The notes under the pieces: generated by a model
Told to the model about the DNA's origin: nothing
Database searches by the model: none
What the model saw: the letters and a program-made list of their open reading frames with translations, nothing else
DNA from: Albifimbria verrucaria
Lineage: Eukaryota; Ascomycota; Sordariomycetes; Hypocreales; Stachybotryaceae
Direction: 5' to 3'
Assembly (NCBI GenBank): GCA_020081605.1
Contig: JAHREC010000013.1
Span: 3,968,001 to 4,032,000, forward strand
Length of the DNA: 64,000 bases
Made by a program: the position numbers and the translations under genes
Part shown: in pieces, positions 49,336 through 61,600 of the stretch
Layout: each line of letters starts with the position of its first letter
How positions within the stretch are numbered: the stretch's first letter is position 1

Positions 49336-50042
49336 TGCCCATCCATTTGTTGTTGCGTCCGCAGCTTCTTTCCATTCGAGCCGCTCGTTTAAAGGCCAAG
49401 ATCAACGCCCTCGATCTTGTAATTCTCCCTTTTCTTCTTTGTTGTAGCTTTTTTAACCCTCTCTTCTCCGTCCGTTGCCGAGGTATCTCTCGCCGACACG
49501 AAGAAACAACCACATCAATAGTAGGTCCAATCTCCTTCCCTTCCCATGTCTTGGTCGTTGCCGTGCACCCTGTTGCCTCGCAGTCGCCCTCTTGCCCTGC
49601 CTCGCCGTCTGCGTGCCCGCTATCTACTTGGGAGCCTGCTCCTCGCCTGTCAAGCTTGCCGGCCGTGACAGCTGTCGCACTTGCAACCTCTCCTTTCGGC
49701 CTCACCTCACCTGTGCAGTATTCGCGTCACGCCTGCCTTCGATACCACGCAACAACGTTCGAAGTCACAGTCCGAAACGTGTCAATCGCCCAAAGCTCGA
49801 TCATTTTCAGCACACAATATCATTTGCCGTGCGATCCCGCGGAATCCGGCTCATAGCTTTAACTTGACCACCATCATTCTTTTTGATTTTGGTTCGAGAT
49901 CCCCGTTTGCATATCGGCGCGCAAGACAACCTTTGTGAAATTCTCGCTCGACTGCAGGCAACGGCGACGGCAACCATCACGACCACGGCGGGACTCTACA
50001 ACATAACCAGCCTTGTTGCTGACCATTTACCAACAGATAACC

Positions 50043-51361
50043 ATGCATTCCGCCAAGCTCATTCTCGCCCTGGCCGCCACCTTGGCCTCAGGTAAGCTTG
50101 CAGTCTACCATGGTCTGCTGCAGTTGGCTAACCTTTCACAGCCAAGTCCTGCGACAAGGACATTCAGATCACTGCTGCTGACCAGGTCTTGGACTGCGAC
50201 GATGGTGTCGCGGAAAGGATGTCAAGATCAGCTCCGATCTTAGTGGTGCGCTCAACATCAGCGGCCTGAAGGAGATTCAGGGTGACCTGGTCATTGCCAA
50301 TGCCTCAGCCCTCATCTCTGTCTCTAGCTCCACCCTCACTGCCATTAAGGGTTCCCTGAAGCTCGACGGCCTCAACCTCCTGGAAACCATCCAGCTGTCT
50401 TCTCTCAAGACTCTCAATGATGTTGACATCGTCAATGCTTACCGCCTCAGCACCCTCGACCTTGGCAAGATCACCAAGGCCGGTAGCATTCACATCGCCA
50501 ACACCTTCATCAGCGACTTGAGCAACCTCAAGCTCGAGAGTGTCGACAGCCTTACCTTCAACAGCAACGGACAGCTGAAGACCTTCAACTCTGATGATCT
50601 CACCGAGATTAAGACTCAGTTCATCGTCGAGAACAACGGCAAGGATATGGATATTTCCATGAAGAACCTTGAGTCTGCTGGTGAGATCCAGCTCGCCAAC
50701 ATCAAGAAGTTCGATGTTTCCTCCCTCGAGAAGGCTGGAGCCATCAAGCTGAACAAGAACGCCGAGCTCGAGTCTTTCAAGGCCCCCAACCTGACCGAGG
50801 TCACCAACTCTGTCACCTTCATCGACAACAAGAAGCTTACGAAGATTGATTTCCCAGCTCACCAAGATTGGCGACATGACCATCCAGAACAACACTGCTA
50901 TGAAGGATCTCTCTGGTTTCCCCAAGCTGGAGTACGTCAACAGTGCTATTAAGCTGTACGGCAACTTCGACAAGTGAGTATTGTAGAAAGGCTTATGGGG
51001 TTGTGATGACTTACTAATACAATAATAGGATTGAGCTCCCAAGCTCAAGGCCGTCAGGGGCACTGCCACTGCCACTTCCACTACGGATATTTCTGACTTC
51101 TGCGATTACTTTAAGAAGGCTGAGGAAGACAACATCATCCAGGGTGAGCAGAAGTGCAGCTGGGACAACCCCGATGCCAACAAGGAGGGTAGCGAGGACA
51201 ACGGTGAGACCACCGGTAGCGGCAGCAGCTCTGGCAGCAAGAACGGCGGCAGTGGTGACGACAAGAAGGACGGCGACAAAGACGGCGCTGCCGGAACTGT
51301 CCGTGCCAGCATGGCTATGTTTGGACTGGCCATCTTTGCCGGAGTTGCCCAGCTCCTGTAA
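50043..51361 (+). CDS. ecm33: Ecm33-family GPI-anchored cell-wall protein
   Basis: GPI protein with receptor-L-like leucine-rich repeats needed for cell-wall integrity. Exon 1 encodes MHSAKLILALAATLAS (signal peptide). An intron at 50092-50141 leads to AKSCDKDIQITAADQ. Repeats follow, such as SGLKEIQGDLVIANASAL, SSLKTLNDVDIVNAYRLSTL and SLEKAGAIKLNKNAELESF. After an intron at 50974-51028 come IELPKLKAV, the Cys-bearing FCDYFKKAEEDNIIQGEQKC, a Ser/Gly/Asp-rich stretch and the hydrophobic GPI signal (ASMAMFGLAIFAGVAQLL). Three breaks lie near 50205, at 50853-50855 (CCC; one more C gives FPQLTKIGDMTIQNN) and at 51038-51040 (CCC). The gene is complete apart from these. Confidence 0.92.
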
Positions 51362-51921
51362 GGTGATGAAGATATTCCCGGCTTGGTATTGGCGTCATTC
51401 TTTCTGTCTATCTATTGTTTTTCCTTGGCAAACATAACGGGCGTCCTAAGTTGAGGCGTAGCATATCCAGTGACTTTCTGGCTGTGCTTGCGGTTAAGGG
51501 ACAAAAGCTAGAACTTAATAATCGACTGTATTTTTTCATAGCTGATCTTGCGACACGCCGTTTCTGCTCCGAACAATTGTACACCGAAACGCTCAGGCAC
51601 TCCAGCGTTCTACAAACTGTCGCCAGATAGTACCAGGCCGGCGAAATGTCCCAATGTGGACGTCTTCACCAGCAAGTCACAACAAGCCTGGGAATACCCA
51701 AGAACCACAATACATGGGAAATCAAGGATGTTAGATAGGAAGCAACGTTGTCACTCTGCTTCGTGCATTGATTTAGCTGTAGCTTGCTTTATCTATTATC
51801 AAAGATGGACACGGATTGCTATAGTCACTATCTAATATTGGGTATCATCATATAATTCTCGCTTTGTGAAATTCCGATCCGTAGTTAAATTGATCATGGA
51901 CATGTACGGAGAGCAACCCGT
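51362..51921. other. convergent 3' spacer
   Basis: AT-rich spacer between the 3' ends of ecm33 (+) and the splicing-factor gene (-). No coding signal is seen. Confidence 0.6.
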
Positions 51922-53550
51922 TCACGAGTACACCCCTTGTCGAACTTCTCTGTGTCATAGAATTTTGAGACAATCGCGTTGCCATTGAAAACCCGACCAT
52001 CGAGCTCATTGACCGCCTACGCATACATGATTAGCATTCACATCCTTGGCTCGTCGTCGGCGTGGGAAATGAGAGCGCGGCACTTACCCTCAGTGCTGAG
52101 ACTTGGTTGGTAAACTTGATGAAGACTTGGCGGTTCAACTGGTCAATGTATAGTCGCTCGACTCGACCGTACTACTTGCTGTTAACTTCCATCGCGATTG
52201 TGGTTTGAGTATGCTTACCTTCTCTCCGCATTCTTCACCAATCTCTTGTCCTAGGCCCTGTTCGATCTCGGCTTGCAGGTCGGGCATGTTTTCCAGCATG
52301 TTCCTCAGCACGATGACATCAGTCATGGTACCAAACTTGCCCTCTTCTTCCTTTCGCTTCCCGCCAATGATCTTACCCTTGCCACCAGGCTCGGCCCAGC
52401 CACCGCCGTCGGCATCAGCCTTCTTGCGACGCTTCTCAACTTGAACACGTAGCGGGTTCACGATACCAGACTCATTGGCTCCCAGACCGGTTCCCTTGGA
52501 CCAGCCGTACTTGCTCATGAGGCGTTGGGCGAATCCAGCCTGACCAGGGCGGTTAGAGCGAGGTTGTGTATCGTCAGTCTCATCAGCCTCGTCATTGGCA
52601 CCAAAGGCCGGGGTGGGGAGTAAGCGCCATCGTCATCAATAGGTTTGGGCTCAGACTGCTGCGCATATCGTATGGGAGCTTGCGATATTATTGCGCCATC
52701 AGATGGCGGCGGTGGAGGTCTACTGTCTTCTGGACGAGTCGGTGGCGGCGGCGGCGGCGGGGCTGCTGGCGATTCGGTTCGCTGTGTCTGTTCTTTGGAG
52801 ATTGCTAAGCGACGAGCGTATGCATCGTCGGCGCTCTCATCAAGCGGTATAGCGGGTGGAGATTGGGGAGGCGGCGCGAAAGCGTGCGCAGGCGGAGGAG
52901 CGAATTGATCTGTAAGGGTTTGGTTAGTCTGAATATCGTGATAGGAGAGTCGCGTTCCATACTGCTTGGTATATGTCGTGGCTGATCGTCTTCATCAGAG
53001 AAGTCGCTCTCATCTGACTTCTTCCGGTGCCGATACAATAGAGCCTTCCACTCCCTTACTTCGTCTATCTTCTCGTCGCTCCTCATATATTCTTCCACAT
53101 TTGTTGGCCTTGAGGGATCGTACATCTCGTCCCAATCCGTCTCAGCATGAATGTGGTGCTTCTTCTTCTTGTTCCTGCGTCCACCACGCTGGCGCTTCTC
53201 ACCGATCCCATAGAGCCATTCATCCTCCTCAGTCGCGGCCCAATCGGCAAGGGTGTTTTTCGGCGGCGCAGAGGAGCAGCTGGAACAGCTGGAGCAACGG
53301 GAGGCTTTGGCGCTGCCTTGGGAAATGTAGACTTGGGTTTGGGCTGCTTGACTTGAGGACGGCGGATTGGCTGGAAACGTAGCGCAGGGTCAACGGGCTT
53401 CTTGGTGGCCTGGTCGGCAGGCGCGTCGTTTTGGTTGTAGAGTACTGGAGCGGACGAAATGGTTGCAGCTTGAGAAGCGTCGCTGGGGTCGAGAAGGTCA
53501 TCATATAGAGAGAGCCCCTCGCGGAGGAGGGGAGGTGGTGGAGCTGTCAT
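51922..53550 (-). CDS. SPF45/RBM17-type splicing factor (G-patch + RRM)
   Basis: Nuclear splicing factor of the SPF45/DRT111 group, which recognises 3' splice sites through a U2AF-homology RRM. The start at 53550 gives MTAPPPPLLREGLSLYDDLL. The protein continues through ATEEDEWLYGIGEKRQRGG, YDPSRPTNVEEYMRSDEKID and EVREWKALLYRHRKK. After an intron (GTATGG...CAG) a Pro-rich linker follows (AFAPPPQSPPAIPLDES). The G-patch begins at RLMSKYGWSKGTGLGANESG. The RRM carries TDVIVLRNM, VERLYIDQLNRQVFIKF and AVNELDGRVFNGNAIVSKFY. The frame breaks at least near 53250, 52560 and 51935. At the last, one more G gives the expected KFDKGVYS end at 51922. It shares a 690-bp divergent promoter with dbp5. Confidence 0.85.
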
Positions 53551-54240
53551 CGAAGGAATTCAGTTGGAACTCGTGATGCGACGGGTCAAGGGTGTGGTAA
53601 CAATGTCCACGACAAGCTCAGAGCCGAGCAACCTTGCTGGCTGTTGCGCAGAATTGTACTCTCAAGCTTCGTGTTCCACGGAAGGGGCTCGTATTCAACA
53701 AGGTAGGCTAGCCAGGTAGCCGCTGAACCTCAAGGGTGGCTGCTTGTCATATATATAAAGTCAGTGAACGTAGCTCAAGGTCAACTGTGAAGGTAGTAGC
53801 AGGTCGTGGTTGATAGGACGCCTTATCGCCTGTAGAGCGGATAAACAGCGGACCAGCCGCCTACCTAACCGCCCCTGGCAGCTGGAGACCCCTCCATGCA
53901 GCTTTGACCCCGCCAAAAAACATCGGGCTCAAGCTCAAGTTAGCACCTTGAGTCTCTGTTTGACCCGCTCCTAACTTCCACCTCTCACCTCCATCGCGCA
54001 ACTCCTGCGCACGCCCTTCTCCGTTTCTTTCACGCGTCAAAGGACACTTCGTCGTCTTCTCTGGTAATCAGGCGCTTGATACCGAGGCGCATTCTACATT
54101 GTATAGCTATCTCGGACTCTACTTAGTCGGGCCTTTGTGCTGCCTACTCCTTGTCGAACCCGAAAGCTGCACCTTGTTGCCCGTCCCTAAACAACCTTTG
54201 AGGATCAGACATCAATCCCGTGAAGAACTTCGTCGCCACC
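53551..54240. promoter_or_regulatory. bidirectional promoter region, splicing factor / dbp5
   Basis: 690 bases between two divergent start codons. It contains a GC-poorer centre with a TATATATAAA-like run near 53750 and a pyrimidine-rich stretch before the dbp5 ATG. No internal gene is seen. Confidence 0.5.
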
Positions 54241-55845
54241 ATGTCCGACCTCGCCAGCCGAATCACCGACCCCAATGCGGAGGCCGAGAAGCCTGCCGAG
54301 GAGAACACTGTCGCCGATGCTCAGGTTGATGGCACTGTCGAGGATCTAGGAGGCTCCGGCTTGCAGGAGCCTGAGTGGGATGTTGAGGTTTCCTTAGCGA
54401 TCTCCAGAACAACGAGGCGACGCCTTTCTACTCGGCCACCAAGTGGGAGGATCTTGGCCTGTAAGCTTCTCCACAATCCTCTCACGATGCAAACGCTTAT
54501 GCTCTCAATAGACCCGAACCTATCCTCAAGGCACTGTTGGCCCTCAACTTCCTGAAGCCATCCAAGGTTCAGGGCAGATCCCTTCCTCTGATGCTTAGCG
54601 ACCCCCGAGGAATATGCTGGCCCAGTCCCAGTCTGGTACCGGCAAGACGGCCGCGTTCGTCACCACCATCCTTACGCGTGTCGACTTCAGCCAGCCAGAC
54701 CAGCCTCAAGCGTTGGCGCTTGCGCCCAGTCGAGAGCTTGCTCGTCAAATCGAAGGCGTGATTAGGTCTATTGGACGATTCATTGAGAACCTGAAGATCG
54801 CGGCAGCTATTCCTGGAGCTCTACCTCGAGGAGAACCTGTTCGTGCCAGCATCATTGTTGGAACTCCTGGAACGGTCATGGATTCTGTTAGACGCAGACA
54901 GCTCGACGTATCCAAGTTGAAGCTCCTCGTGCTTGACGAAGCTGATAACATGTTGGATCAGCAGGGACTCGGTGATCAGTGCATGAGAGTCAAGGGTACG
55001 TTCAAGGGTTCCGGCATGCTCCTTGAACTTGTGATGACTAACCTCATGCTACAGAATGCTTCCTAAATCTATCCAGATCCTGCTCTTTTCCGCCACGTTC
55101 CCGGACAAAGTCAACAACTATGCCTCAAAGTTTGCGCCAAATGCACACGTGCTCAAGCTCCAGAAGAGTGAACTTACTGTGAAGGGCATCTCGCAGATGT
55201 TCATTGATTGCCCCGATGGAAATGCCAAATATGAGACTCTGTGCAAGCTTTACGGACTCATGACAATCGGACAGTCGGTCATCTTCGTCAAGGTCAGTAT
55301 TATCTTACAATCCATCATCTCTGTTACATTGACTGACGCCTAGGTAGACCCGTGAAAGTGCCAACGAAATCCAGCGACGTATGACGGCCGACGGCCACAA
55401 GGTATCAGCCCTGCACGCCGCTTTCGACGGTAACGAGCGAGACGATCTTCTCAACAAGTTCCGAACCGGCGAGAACAAGGTGCTGATCACCACAAACGTG
55501 CTTGCCCGTGGTATCGACGTTTCGAGTGTGTCCATGGTCATCAACTACGACATCCCGATGAAGGGAAGAGGCGATGCCGAGCCTGATGCCGAGACATACC
55601 TCCACCGTATCGGACGAACCGGACGATTCGGACGTATCGGCGTGTCTATTAGCTTTGTTCACGACAAGGCGAGCTACAACGCCCTCAGCTCCATTGCCAC
55701 CTCTTTCGGCATTGATCTTGTCCACCTTGACACAGAAGATTGGGACGAAGCAGAGGAGAAGGTGAAGGAGGTGATCAAGAAGAACCGTGCTCAGGCAAGC
55801 TACGCACCGAGCGCTACGGATAGCCGACCTGCGGCGGCTGCTTAG
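54241..55845 (+). CDS. dbp5: DEAD-box RNA helicase Dbp5, mRNA export
   Basis: ATP-dependent helicase that remodels mRNPs at the cytoplasmic face of the nuclear pore. The start at 54241 gives [20 protein letters not shown]. Then come a Phe/Trp motif ([15 protein letters not shown]), an intron at 54461-54511, the Q motif region ([16 protein letters not shown]), Walker A ([13 protein letters not shown]), [16 protein letters not shown] ([10 protein letters not shown]), SAT (LLFSATFP), [14 protein letters not shown] across an intron (55293-55347), VLARGIDV and the [11 protein letters not shown] motif VI. An intron also lies near 54996-55054. Breaks are at 54392 (CC; one more C gives VSLSDLQNN) and 54602-54606 (CCCCC; one more C gives DPPRNMLAQ). 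It ends [19 protein letters not shown], about 480 residues, as in the family. The frame after the stop is discussed as a finding. Confidence 0.93.
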
Positions 55846-56841
55846 GGACAGCCCTTGGCAGGCATGGCATACCCGCCTGTCTACAACCCAAACCCTCGGC
55901 CGGATCATCAGCCAGGTCACCAACCTATCAACGTTCCTTTGCAGTCATCGTTCTGGTAGTGGTTGGACTCTAAGGCAGTGGTGCTTGAGGCAAGGGGTGT
56001 GGAGACGAGGCATTGGAGGACAATATTACGATTGATGGCATTAGGAGGAGAAAGGAGATACCAAAAGAGCCGAGGACGGAGTTGCTTCTCAAAGAGACCA
56101 TGACGTGGGCATTGCTGCATTAGATGTAGGAGGAGCCAGTCATATGACATTTGCTGTAAATGAAAAGCACAACTAATTGAACAATGCCCTTGCCGGTGAC
56201 ATATCATAATTCGTGATTAGGGATGCCACAAGCACATGAACAAGGCGCGCGAAATTGATTTGCAGTCATGCTACGGCACTGTATTCAGCTGTGGAGGCTA
56301 CCTTGCGCATCACAGACCTACGCATGCCATGCCCTGTCAAGACGGACTGGACTTAGTGCAGTGTCTCTCATGTTGTGAAGCCTTGCGGATCCACTCCGAG
56401 CTCACCGCCCAAGATAGCGATAGCATAGTCTGTTAAGTCAACAAGAGACAAAACACCTGAAGAAGCAGCCACCCGGCGGGGCTAATGAGCTCTAGTTGCG
56501 GTGACGCACGATGAAAAACTCTACGAAGACATGATGTGGTCCTGGAGGTTTGGAAACCATTGGCTGGTTGGGGGACGCAGTGGACGAGGAGCTCCACTGA
56601 GTGCATTGATGGGAGGCTGACGATCATTTCATGTACCAGCCTCATCCTGTTGGCGAAGGCCGCCTCACCCCAGCCTCGCGACCAGCGTAGGTAGTAGGTG
56701 TTTGGCATTGGCAGGGCGTTGTGAGGAGAGCATGTCATCGACGTCGGCCTGTGGCTGGTGGTCGAAAGGCTAGGCTAGGGCATCCGACTTGCGCGGTTAG
56801 CGCAGTTGAGCTCTTTGTCCAAACTGCTGGTTGCATGCCTG

Positions 56842-56869
56842 GTTGCTTGCTTGCTTGCTTGCCTGCCTG
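56842..56869 (+). repeat. TTGC tetranucleotide repeat
   Basis: About six copies of TTGC/CTGC in a row. Simple-sequence DNA. Confidence 0.85.
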
Positions 56870-56900
56870 GGTTTATTTGCATGCCGGTGCTGCTGCGGTG

Positions 56901-56933
56901 CTGACTGACTTGACTGACTGGACTGACTGGACT
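56901..56933 (+). repeat. CTGACT/GACTGGACT repeat
   Basis: Imperfect tandem copies of CTGACTGA and GGACTGACT about 30 bases after the TTGC repeat. Simple-sequence DNA. Confidence 0.8.
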
Positions 56934-57409
56934 CTGACCCCACGCAACGATCCGGCCGACAGCGCCGGCTCTGGTTGGTGAGGTGACTCTGGGGTGTTCG
57001 GGAAACATCGCAGGACCCCCTCCCGTCATGGATGAGAGACCCAGGACGAGGCTATCGGGGCGAGCCACGTTGCATGTCGGACAAGGCCAATCCCATCTAA
57101 GCGTTTCCACCCAAAACAGGAGCCCATTGGGAGGAGCTGTGGGAGGATGGGATAACCTCCTCGGTACCGTGGCTACATGGTTTGAGGCATGTACGGGCAG
57201 TGGGTAAATAGAGTGCCAGGGAGGGTATGTGAATAGCCAGACACACCTCAAGGCGAGTGTGAGGTTCAGTAGCAAGGTAAGCCGGCATGATGAAAGGTCA
57301 AGCCAGGTCAGGTTAGGTCAGGCATGGGCATCGTCACAGGAGAAGCGTACCTGACGGTAGGTATTTCCAGTGGCTGGGGACTTATACGGTACCTACCTGG
57401 TGAGGAGTA

Positions 57410-57460
57410 GAGCAGAGCAGTGCAGAGCAGAGCAGAGCAGAAGCAGCGTAGAAGCAGTGC
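57410..57460 (+). repeat. AGCAG/GCAGA repeat block
   Basis: Imperfect copies of AGAGCAG and GCAGAAGCAG. It directly follows a GGTACCTACC word, as other low-complexity blocks in this window do. Confidence 0.8.
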
Positions 57461-58627
57461 AGTACTGTAGGTACATCCGGGAGTTTCCTTCAATGGCTTG
57501 CCGCTAGCTAAGGTACATGACAGTAGCAGCTGCATGTAACCGGAGCCCGAACGTCCAGGCACAGACAGAACCTTGGAAGACCCGCCAGCGCACCAAACAT
57601 GTGTCGTCGCCGCCCAACCTTCTCTCTCTCTTTTTTTTTTTGCCCTCCTAATTTTTCTGTCCCCATCCCACACACACACACCATGCTTGCTCCATGCTCC
57701 ACGCTCCAATGCTCCATGCATCCGTCCTGTACCGCGCCGAGCTAGGCCCCGGCCATGCTCACACCCGCTGCTTAGCTGCAAGGTCTCGTTGGCTCGTCAT
57801 GCACGCCGGTCCCGTTTACGCCGTTGGGCCGCTATCCATCCCACGGCGCATGCGATACGGTACAGCGACCCCATCCCAATCCGTGCTTTTGTCATGTATC
57901 GAATGTGGCTCCAAGCCCAATCGACCCGCGACGTGGCCCTCGTCCTGATTGCGTGGGCCAATGAGACCCAGGCACGACTGTTCGTCACCGTCGCGCCGTG
58001 TGGGCGTCCGTCTCCGGAACCCGATGCGACGGGGAGTGAAGCTTTCTGCACCTCAGAGACGTCCCTGGACTGCACTCCTCCTCCTGCTTGCTGCTGCTGC
58101 TCCTCGGCTGGCTGGGGCTTTCACTTGGGCCCGCATCGCCTCCATCCCAAGGGCTCCCTGCCTTGGCCTTTTTTTTCTCTCGTCAGGGCAAGCACATTCT
58201 CCGGGGCGGGCGTGCTAGGATGACCTCTAGTAGAGAGACCCATATCGTTACCGTGGTGTCGATCGATTGCGTGCAATGATATGTTTGGCTTCCCACTTGT
58301 TCGCATGTTTTCCGTAATCCAAGAGTTGCATCTCACAAACCACCCATTCCACGTCCTTGATACCACCATTCATCTGCTTGTTGCGCTGTCCTATCACCCG
58401 AGGTCACATAATCCTTCTGCGTAATTGAGCGACCCAGCCAAGCGTTTCTGTGTGTGTGACTGCTCGACGCCTGAGCATTTCGACGTTCCCCATTGGCGCC
58501 CTACCGCATCTACCCGATTTCCCGATTCAGTGCTTCTGCATACAAGACACCAAACCAATATAATCGACCTGCCGGACCCTCATCCTCCTCTTCCCATGGC
58601 GCCAGGAGTAGAGAGGGCAGTCAAAGT

Positions 58628-61600
58628 ATGGCTTCAGCCTATGGGTACGAGGTCAGCCAACATAGGCTGGACCTCTCCAACGTGCAATTCTCCAATTTCT
58701 CTAACATTCAATACACACAGGTTTCAGACTCAGAAGATGAGAGGGCACAAGAGCAACGTGAGTCCACCGCAGTCGCTATTGTCAGAAGCCAGTGAACTGA
58801 CCATGTATATGTCTTAGTCGACGAGACTCTAGACGGCCAGCCCAACCCAGAACAACAGATTCCCCAATTCGTTCCGGCCCCTTTATCAAAAAGGACAAGA
58901 AGAAGGAGAAGAAGAAGGCCAAGAAAAATGAGAAGGCAGCTGCTGCCGCGGAAGCAGTAAAGGCTGAGGAGAAAGAGAAGGAGGTACCAAAGAAGCTCCA
59001 GCTCCACCGCCAGCGCCAGAGCCGTCGCCGCCAGCTGAGGACGACTTGTTCACAGCCCACGTCAGCAAGAAGAAGAAGAAAGGAAAGAAAAGCAAGGCAG
59101 ACAAGGGAGAAAAGGCCGACACCTCGTCGAAATCCCTGCCTCCGCCTGTACCCGCAGCCACTGAAGATAAGGAGAAGGCCGACGAAGCTTCAAAGGAAGC
59201 ACCCTCAGAAGAAGCCGCGCCCAGCAATGAACCCTCAACCGAAGATGCCGCCCCAGAACAACCTCCCGCAGATGACTCCCCACAGCCGACCCTCCATCGG
59301 ATCCTCCCGCAGAAGCCCCTGTGCAAGAGGAACCGGTGAAAGAAGCAGAGCCCAAGGAGGAACCCCAGGAAGAACCTAAGGTAGACTCCACGGAGGAGGC
59401 GTCGAAAGACGATGTTCCTCCCGCGGAACCCGTGAAGGAGGAATCCAAGGAGGACACACCTCCTGAGGAACCCGCAAAGGAGGAAGCTTCGAAAGACGAT
59501 GCTTCACCCTCGGAACCTGCAAAGGAAGAGCTTCCAAAGAAGACTCCACAGATGAGGTGCCGAAAGATGATGCTCCTCCCGCAGAGCCTGTGAAGGAAGA
59601 GGCTCCTCTCGAAGAGGCTAAGGAAGAGCCTCTAAAGGAAGAAGCCAAGGAGGAGGCACCGAAAGACGATGCTCCTCCTGCGGAGTCTGCAAAGGAGGAA
59701 CCCAAGGAGGAGACCAAGGAGGCCACACCTTCTGAAGAGCCTACAAAGGAGGATGCTCTGAAAGACGATGTTCCTCCTGCGGAGTCTGCAAAGGAGGAAC
59801 CCAAAGAGGAACCCAAGGAGGATACCAAAGAGGCCACACCTTCTGAAGAGCCTACAAAGGAGGAGACCGCTACTGAAGAGGCTAAGGAGGACACCCTTCT
59901 GAAGAACCCGCAAAGGAGGAAGCTTCGAAAGACGATGCTTCTCCCGCGGAGCCTGCAAAGGAGAGGCCAAAGAAGAGGCACTTCCTGACGAGTCTAAGGA
60001 GGAGCCTCCAAAGGAGGAATCTAAGGAGGACGCCTCTCCTGGAGAACCCACAAAGGAGGAGGCCCCTTCAGAAGAGTTTCCGAAAGAAGAGCCGCCCAAG
60101 GAGGACGCGCCGAAGCAAGAGGCCGCTCTTGAAGAGCCTGTAACAGAGGCACCTAAGGAAAACCCCCGCTGAGGAGTCTACCAAGGAAGAACCTCCCGTT
60201 GAAGAGTCTGCTCCAGAAGAGCCCCCGCCTGAAGAACCCCAGGCAGCACCGCCGGAAGAAGATTTCAATGAGCAAATCAAGGCAGAGCCTACGGAAGAAG
60301 CCGTTTCCAAAGAACCTGTGACGGAAACACCCAAGGAAGAGCCCTCCGCCGAAGAGTCCACGAAGGAAGAGCCTTCTTCCGAAGAGCCTCCTAAAGATGA
60401 GCCCAAGGAAGAACCTAAGGAAGAACCTAAGGAGGAACCCAAGGAACAGGCTCCTTCAGAAGATTCTGTCAAAGAAGCACCTAAGGACGAATCCCGGTGG
60501 AGGCGCCTCCTCAAGAAGCACCAAAGGAGGAGACCAAAGAAGAAGCGCCGAAAGAAGTAGCTCCTCCTGAAGAATCTCCAAAAGAGGACGATTGGGATAC
60601 TCCAAACACCAACAAGAAGAAAAAGAAGAAGGACAAGAAAAAGGGCAAGTCATCTGCTACTCCGCCTTCCGAGCCCACCCCGCCAGTCGAGGCGGTCGTT
60701 CCTGATGCTGTAACAGAGGTAGCAGCTTCACCCGCGGAGGTTGAACCGGCTCCTTCAGAAGATGTCACCACTAAGGCGCCTGATGCTACACCACCAATCG
60801 ATGAGACAAAGACTCCCGCTGAATCTACGACTCAAGAGGGTGAGGGGATACTTCAAATATTGATAAGAAGAAAAAGAAGAAGGACAAGAAAAAGGGCAAA
60901 TCATCTGCCACTCCACCTTCCGAGCCCACCCCGCCAGTCGAGTTGGTTGTTCCTGATGCTGTAACGGAGGCGACAGTTTCAACCACGGAGGCCGAACCAA
61001 CCCCTTCAGACAACGTTGCCACTGAGGTGCCTGATGCTACACCACCAATCGATGAGACAAAGACTCCCGCTGAATCTGCGGCCCAAGAGGACGATGGGGA
61101 TACTACGAGCACCGACAAGAAGAAAAAGAAGAAGGATAAGAAGAAGGACAAGAAAAGGGCAAACCATCTGCCACTCCACCTTCCGAGCCCACCCCGCCAG
61201 TCGAGGCGGCCGTTCCTGATGCTGTAGCAGAGGCAGCTCCAACCACCGAGGCCGAGTCAACCCCTTCAGAAGATGTTACTGCTGAGGCGCCTAATCCTAC
61301 ACCGCAAATCGAAGAGACACCAGTTCCTGCCGAATCTGCAACCCAGGAGGCTGATCGGTCGGTCATGCCCGAAGTGGAGGCGGAAAAAGCCGCAGCCACC
61401 ACCGAGGAAGTGAAGCCAGCTGAAGATGAATCTAAGCCTGTGGAGGAACCCGCAGAGACAGTTGATGCCACGAAGACCGAAGAAGCCCAGGAAACCGCTC
61501 CTTCAGGTGATGTAGCTACCGAGGAAGCGGAGGTTGTCGCCCCGGTAGCCCCTCAGGATGCCGGCACCAGTGGCGATGCTCAAGATGCCGACAAGACAAC

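Larger units (their letters stand above)
44670..50042. other. 5.4-kb gene-poor region
   Basis: No gene is seen. 44680-47000 is AT-richer than the gene blocks, with stops in all frames every 50-75 codons. No transposase, reverse transcriptase or terminal repeat is recognisable. A pyrimidine tract lies at 47083-47139. From about 48900 the sequence has GGTAC-rich words (49150-49180). From 49285 it is strongly CT-rich up to the Ecm33 start, consistent with a long leader of an abundant transcript. Confidence 0.5.
55846..58627. other. 2.8-kb spacer with several simple repeats
   Basis: Begins with the 3' region of dbp5. It contains TTGC repeats (56842-56869), a CTGACT/GACTG block (56901-56933), an AGGTCA-like block (57295-57325), an AGCAG block (57410-57460) and a T-run (57630-57640). 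Open frames on both strands are Arg/Pro/Cys-rich and domain-free. The last 200 bases are the leader of the Glu/Lys-rich gene; the frame from 58493 has no ATG before 58628. Confidence 0.5.
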
